This document shows positions 61,454 through 64,000 of a DNA stretch of 64,000 nt, piece by piece. The DNA is from Bacteroidota bacterium. Lineage in GTDB: Bacteria > Bacteroidota > Bacteroidia > Cytophagales > Cyclobacteriaceae. The stretch's first letter is position 1. The number at the start of each line of letters is the position of its first letter. The translations under genes were made by a program, and so were the position numbers. The stretch spans positions 1 to 64,000 of the forward strand of contig JACOSO010000035.1 in NCBI GenBank assembly GCA_016178785.1, in the 5' to 3' direction. The notes below the pieces were generated by a model that was given only the letters and a program-made list of their open reading frames with translations, was not told the origin of the DNA and did not search any database.

Positions 61454-62578
61454 TTGAAGGATTTTATAGATCAGATTTTAGAGGTTATAATCTATGGCGG
61501 TATTGCTATCGGCTTATTTGTGTCATTGCTCCTTAATAATAGGAACGCAAAGAGAAGCCGCGCGAACATTTTCCTTTCTGTACTATTGATTTCGCTTTCT
61601 TTCAGTATTACACATATTCTATTTGCAGGCCGGATTTTGGACAATCTTTCGGTCGAAGCTTATCCGGTAGGTGATCCCACTTTTTTACTCATTGCACCTC
61701 TCCTTTGGTTTTACATTCAGGAATTAACGGGCAACAAAGTGAAACTGTCGATTGCGTCAATTCTTCATTTTCTGCCGTTCTTATTTGTCATCTTTTGCTC
61801 TCTTTATTTTAGAAGCCGCCCTGATCAATCTATTCTTCATATAGTGCAGGCCCAGCAAAAACTCGTTGTCATTGTCTTTTGGGTTTTCACATTGGCTCAG
61901 TTTACCGTTTATCAGGTTATCATTCGAAAGGGTTGGGTTAGCTATCAGAGCATAATTCAGCAGGAAGTTTCCAACACGGAAGATGTAAATATTGAATGGG
62001 TAAGATTCTTCTTGGGCGTATTCTGGCTGATCAACTTCTTCTTCCTATTCAGTTTATTTGCCGTTATTCACCTCGATTACATGAGGTGGCTGGGCAAAGT
62101 AATTGCACTGTTATTTTCGTTATCGATTTTTGCTCTGGGTTATAAGGGAATCCTGCAAAAGGAAGTATTTCACACAAGCGTTGGTGAGAGTACTTCAAAC
62201 ACCGATTCTTCTCTTGTCGAATCCGAAACAAGAAAAATCGACATCGATCTTAAGAATCGATTGCTCGATTACATGGATGCCAAAAAGCCTTATCTCGATC
62301 CGGAACTCACGCTGAGCTGGCTTGCAAAAGAATTAAATATCAGCAGAAGTCAGCTTTCACAATTGATCAATGATGGCGTGGGCGATAACTTTTACAACTT
62401 CGTTAATAAATATCGGGTTGAGCAAGTCAAGAAATTCATGAACGACTCTTCCATGAATAATTTGAATATGCTCGGGCTGGCTCTCGAAGCAGGATTTAAA
62501 TCCAAATCGACATTCAACCTTATTTTCAAACGCTTCACGGGGCTCACTCCCACGGAGTTCAGAAAGAATCTTTCTTAA
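61454..62578 (+). CDS. membrane-anchored AraC-family transcriptional regulator
   Basis: 374 residues. The N-terminal about 240 residues hold seven hydrophobic helices (VIIYGGIAIGLFVSLLL, FLLIAPLLWFYIQEL, FFLFSLFAVI and others), as in 7TM-AraC proteins. The C-terminal about 100 residues form the AraC DNA-binding domain: LTLSWLAKELNISRSQLSQLIND (first HTH) and MLGLALEAGFKSKSTFNLIFKRFTGLTPTEFRK (second HTH and signature). The start is a TTG at 61454, since no in-frame ATG occurs near the beginning and the candidate promoter lies just upstream. It probably senses a membrane or extracellular signal and may control the ABC exporter downstream. Confidence 0.87.
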   Translation: MKDFIDQILEVIIYGGIAIGLFVSLLLNNRNAKRSRANIFLSVLLISLSFSITHILFAGRILDNLSVEAYPVGDPTFLLIAPLLWFYIQELTGNKVKLSIASILHFLPFLFVIFCSLYFRSRPDQSILHIVQAQQKLVVIVFWVFTLAQFTVYQVIIRKGWVSYQSIIQQEVSNTEDVNIEWVRFFLGVFWLINFFFLFSLFAVIHLDYMRWLGKVIALLFSLSIFALGYKGILQKEVFHTSVGESTSNTDSSLVESETRKIDIDLKNRLLDYMDAKKPYLDPELTLSWLAKELNISRSQLSQLINDGVGDNFYNFVNKYRVEQVKKFMNDSSMNNLNMLGLALEAGFKSKSTFNLIFKRFTGLTPTEFRKNLS

Positions 62579-62640
62579 AAATTCGATTATGGGTTGACCA
62601 AACCGAGTGGTTGTCAATTCTGGCCAATCCCATATGCGTA

Positions 62641-62686
62641 AGGTGTCCTACGCCTATCTGCTTCGATATATAGGAGTAGGACACCT
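62641..62686. terminator. long hairpin between the AraC gene and the ABC operon
   Basis: Arms AGGTGTCCTACGCCTAT and ATAGGAGTAGGACACCT pair over 17 bp with one mismatch and a 12-nt loop. The following sequence (gctttcctcc) is only weakly T-rich. It could be a terminator, a transcript-stabilising structure or an operator for the AraC-type regulator. Confidence 0.5.
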
Positions 62687-62804
62687 GCTTTCCTCCTTAA
62701 TCCTGCAAATCATTTAATCCTGATAAAAAAGGAGTCCAACAGGATATTGGTAGACGACTGCCCTTCTCTAAGTAAGTAATGTTGCATCAAACATTATAAA
62801 CCTT

Positions 62805-63500
62805 ATGGAAAAATCACTAATCGAGCTAAGTCATGTGACTAAATCCTTCCCGGTAGCTGCGGGTATTTTTCAGGCATTGAAAGATGTCAACATTGAGATC
62901 GGACAAAATGAAATGATCGCCATTACGGGGAAATCCGGAAGTGGCAAATCTACTTTACTCAACATCCTAACCGGCATAGATAAGCCGACCAGTGGATCGG
63001 TCATCATCAATGGCGTACGCGTGGATAAACTTTCGGAAAGCGAGCTTGCCTCCTGGCGCGGGAAGAACATTGGAGTGGTGTTTCAGTTCTTTCAACTGCT
63101 TCCCACATTGACCATTGCAGAAAATGTCATGCTACCAATGGATTTCTGCAACACGTATCCCAAAAAAGAAAGAAGAGAACGGGCTCTTGCATTGCTTGAT
63201 CTAGTTGAGATTAAAGAGCAGGCCGATAAATTTCCTTCAGCCCTGTCAGGAGGTCAACAACAGCGAGCAGCGATAGCCCGCGCTTTGGCTAACGACCCTC
63301 CGATTATTGTGGCCGATGAACCTACCGGCAACCTTGATTCGCAAACGGCACTTTCAATCATAAAGCTTTTCGCAACACTGGCTGCATCAGGAAAAACAGT
63401 AATTGTTGTTACCCATGAAAAAGAATTCTCGACCTGGTTTCATAATTCAATCGCTATTTCAGATGGAGTTATTGTTACCGAAAAAGAAGTTTTGGTTTAA
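62805..63500 (+). CDS. MacB/LolD-type ABC transporter ATPase
   Basis: A 231-residue ATP-binding subunit. Walker A GKSGSGKST (residues 42-50), Q loop FQFFQLLPTLTIAENVMLP, signature LSGGQQQRAAIARAL (from 147), Walker B IIVADEPTGNLD (Asp171, Glu172) and H-loop VVTHEKE. The LPTLT and DEPTGNLD style places it with the LolD/MacB/FtsE group, which pairs with FtsX-fold permeases. Such a permease begins 17 nt downstream. Role may be lipoprotein, peptide or drug export; the outer-membrane or periplasmic partner is outside the window. Confidence 0.93.
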   Translation: MEKSLIELSHVTKSFPVAAGIFQALKDVNIEIGQNEMIAITGKSGSGKSTLLNILTGIDKPTSGSVIINGVRVDKLSESELASWRGKNIGVVFQFFQLLPTLTIAENVMLPMDFCNTYPKKERRERALALLDLVEIKEQADKFPSALSGGQQQRAAIARALANDPPIIVADEPTGNLDSQTALSIIKLFATLAASGKTVIVVTHEKEFSTWFHNSIAISDGVIVTEKEVLV

Positions 63501-63517
63501 CCATAAAAAGAGAAATT

Positions 63518-64000
63518 ATGCGAATCAGATATTTAAAAGTATTGCGCGACCTGACTTCCGATTACGGCAAGAATTTTATGCTCGTATTGGCTATCGCCAT
63601 CGGAGTGTTTGGCATTGGAGTAATCCTTGGTGGCTACAGTGTTATCACCCGGGAAATGAAGAAGAATTACATGGGAACGATCCCCGCTTCAGCTACGCTC
63701 GAAATGAGGGACTCTATCCCCAAAGAACTGATGGAGAGTGTCAGATCGTTTCCGGGAATTAAAGACGCAGAACGACACGCTACCATTGTTGCCAGAATGA
63801 AAGTGGGAGAAAAATGGTATCCCCTGCTCCTCTTTGTTGTTGATGACTTTAACGACATGCGAACGAATAAATTCAATCGCATTTCAGGCGCTTTGGAGCC
63901 TCCTTCAAAAACAATGCTTGTTGAACGAACAGCGCTGGTCATGATGCAAGCGAAAGAAGGCGACAACATCGTAATCAAAACACCAAATGGCAATCCGGCA
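63518..64000 (+). CDS. ABC transporter permease (3' end outside window)
   Basis: Begins ATG at 63518, 17 nt after the ATPase stop, and stays open to the window end (161 codons). It opens MRIRYLKVLRDLTSDYGKN with a first TM helix at about 20-42 (FMLVLAIAIGVFGIGVILGGY). A MacB_PCD-like periplasmic domain follows (PASATLEMRDSIPKELMESV, GIKDAERHATIVARMKVGEKW). This is an FtsX-fold exporter permease and the direct partner of the preceding ATPase. Confidence 0.85.
   Translation, partial: MRIRYLKVLRDLTSDYGKNFMLVLAIAIGVFGIGVILGGYSVITREMKKNYMGTIPASATLEMRDSIPKELMESVRSFPGIKDAERHATIVARMKVGEKWYPLLLFVVDDFNDMRTNKFNRISGALEPPSKTMLVERTALVMMQAKEGDNIVIKTPNGNPA

Overview
The window looks like chromosome of a Bacteroidota bacterium, most likely a Cytophagales-type lineage (an inference). 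The signs are several TAnnTTTG-type promoter boxes, FtsX-like permeases carrying the FFRWFCHP N-terminal prefix, a TPR histidine kinase and a propeller/Y_Y_Y histidine kinase, a CarboxypepD_reg TonB-type barrel, and a two-gene RHS/DUF6443 locus. No rRNA, tRNA, CRISPR array, transposase or phage module was seen. The window opens inside a YcaQ-like gene and ends inside an ABC permease gene.

Layout. 1-4.5 kb: partial YcaQ-like winged-helix protein, SiaC-type phosphoprotein, cold-shock protein with a long leader, rhomboid protease, and an ECF sigma/CDGSH pair divergent from a DoxX-like protein. 4.5-8.4 kb: a molybdoenzyme cluster (nitrate-reductase-associated protein, FdhD, YdeP/FdhF-like oxidoreductase). 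8.4-10.2 kb: a histidine kinase and the tail of a decayed XRE regulator. 10.2-24.7 kb: a large secreted RHS locus. It comprises a 1224-aa YD-repeat partner, a 2063-aa RHS protein ending in an M15-like zinc peptidase domain, and a small downstream gene that is the best immunity candidate; a NarL-type two-component system lies just upstream. 24.7-27.4 kb: an ABC-2 permease remnant, a possible small RNA, and a TPR histidine kinase.

27.5-35.1 kb holds a branched-chain amino acid operon, ilvE-ilvD-ilvB-ilvN-ilvC-ilvA, on the minus strand. It is preceded by an unannotated 30-codon leader peptide rich in Leu/Val/Ile codons, an intrinsic terminator, and a mutually exclusive antiterminator: a complete ribosome-mediated attenuator. 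35.1-44.5 kb: trmO, an unknown membrane protein, a PadR-permease-permease-ExbD cluster, lepB and its coupled upstream gene. 44.8-50.3 kb: a duplicated-domain lipoprotein, a LytS/LytTR operon with one intact kinase and one pseudokinase, and a protein with ten 34-residue SDHY repeats. 50.6-55.4 kb: an outer-membrane barrel receptor and a third FtsX-like permease. 55.7-59.2 kb: two small envelope proteins and an abutting pair, a coiled-coil four-TM protein with a VWA-caspase lipoprotein. 59.6-64 kb: a sigma gene broken by a 4-nt deletion with its YCII partner, a membrane-anchored AraC regulator, and an ABC exporter.

A recurring layer is a set of degenerate short-period intergenic tracts (taggcat-like, gaatctg-like, ggcagt-like, cgcagag-like). 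Many are arranged as imperfect inverted repeats, and some supply the stop codons of neighbouring genes.
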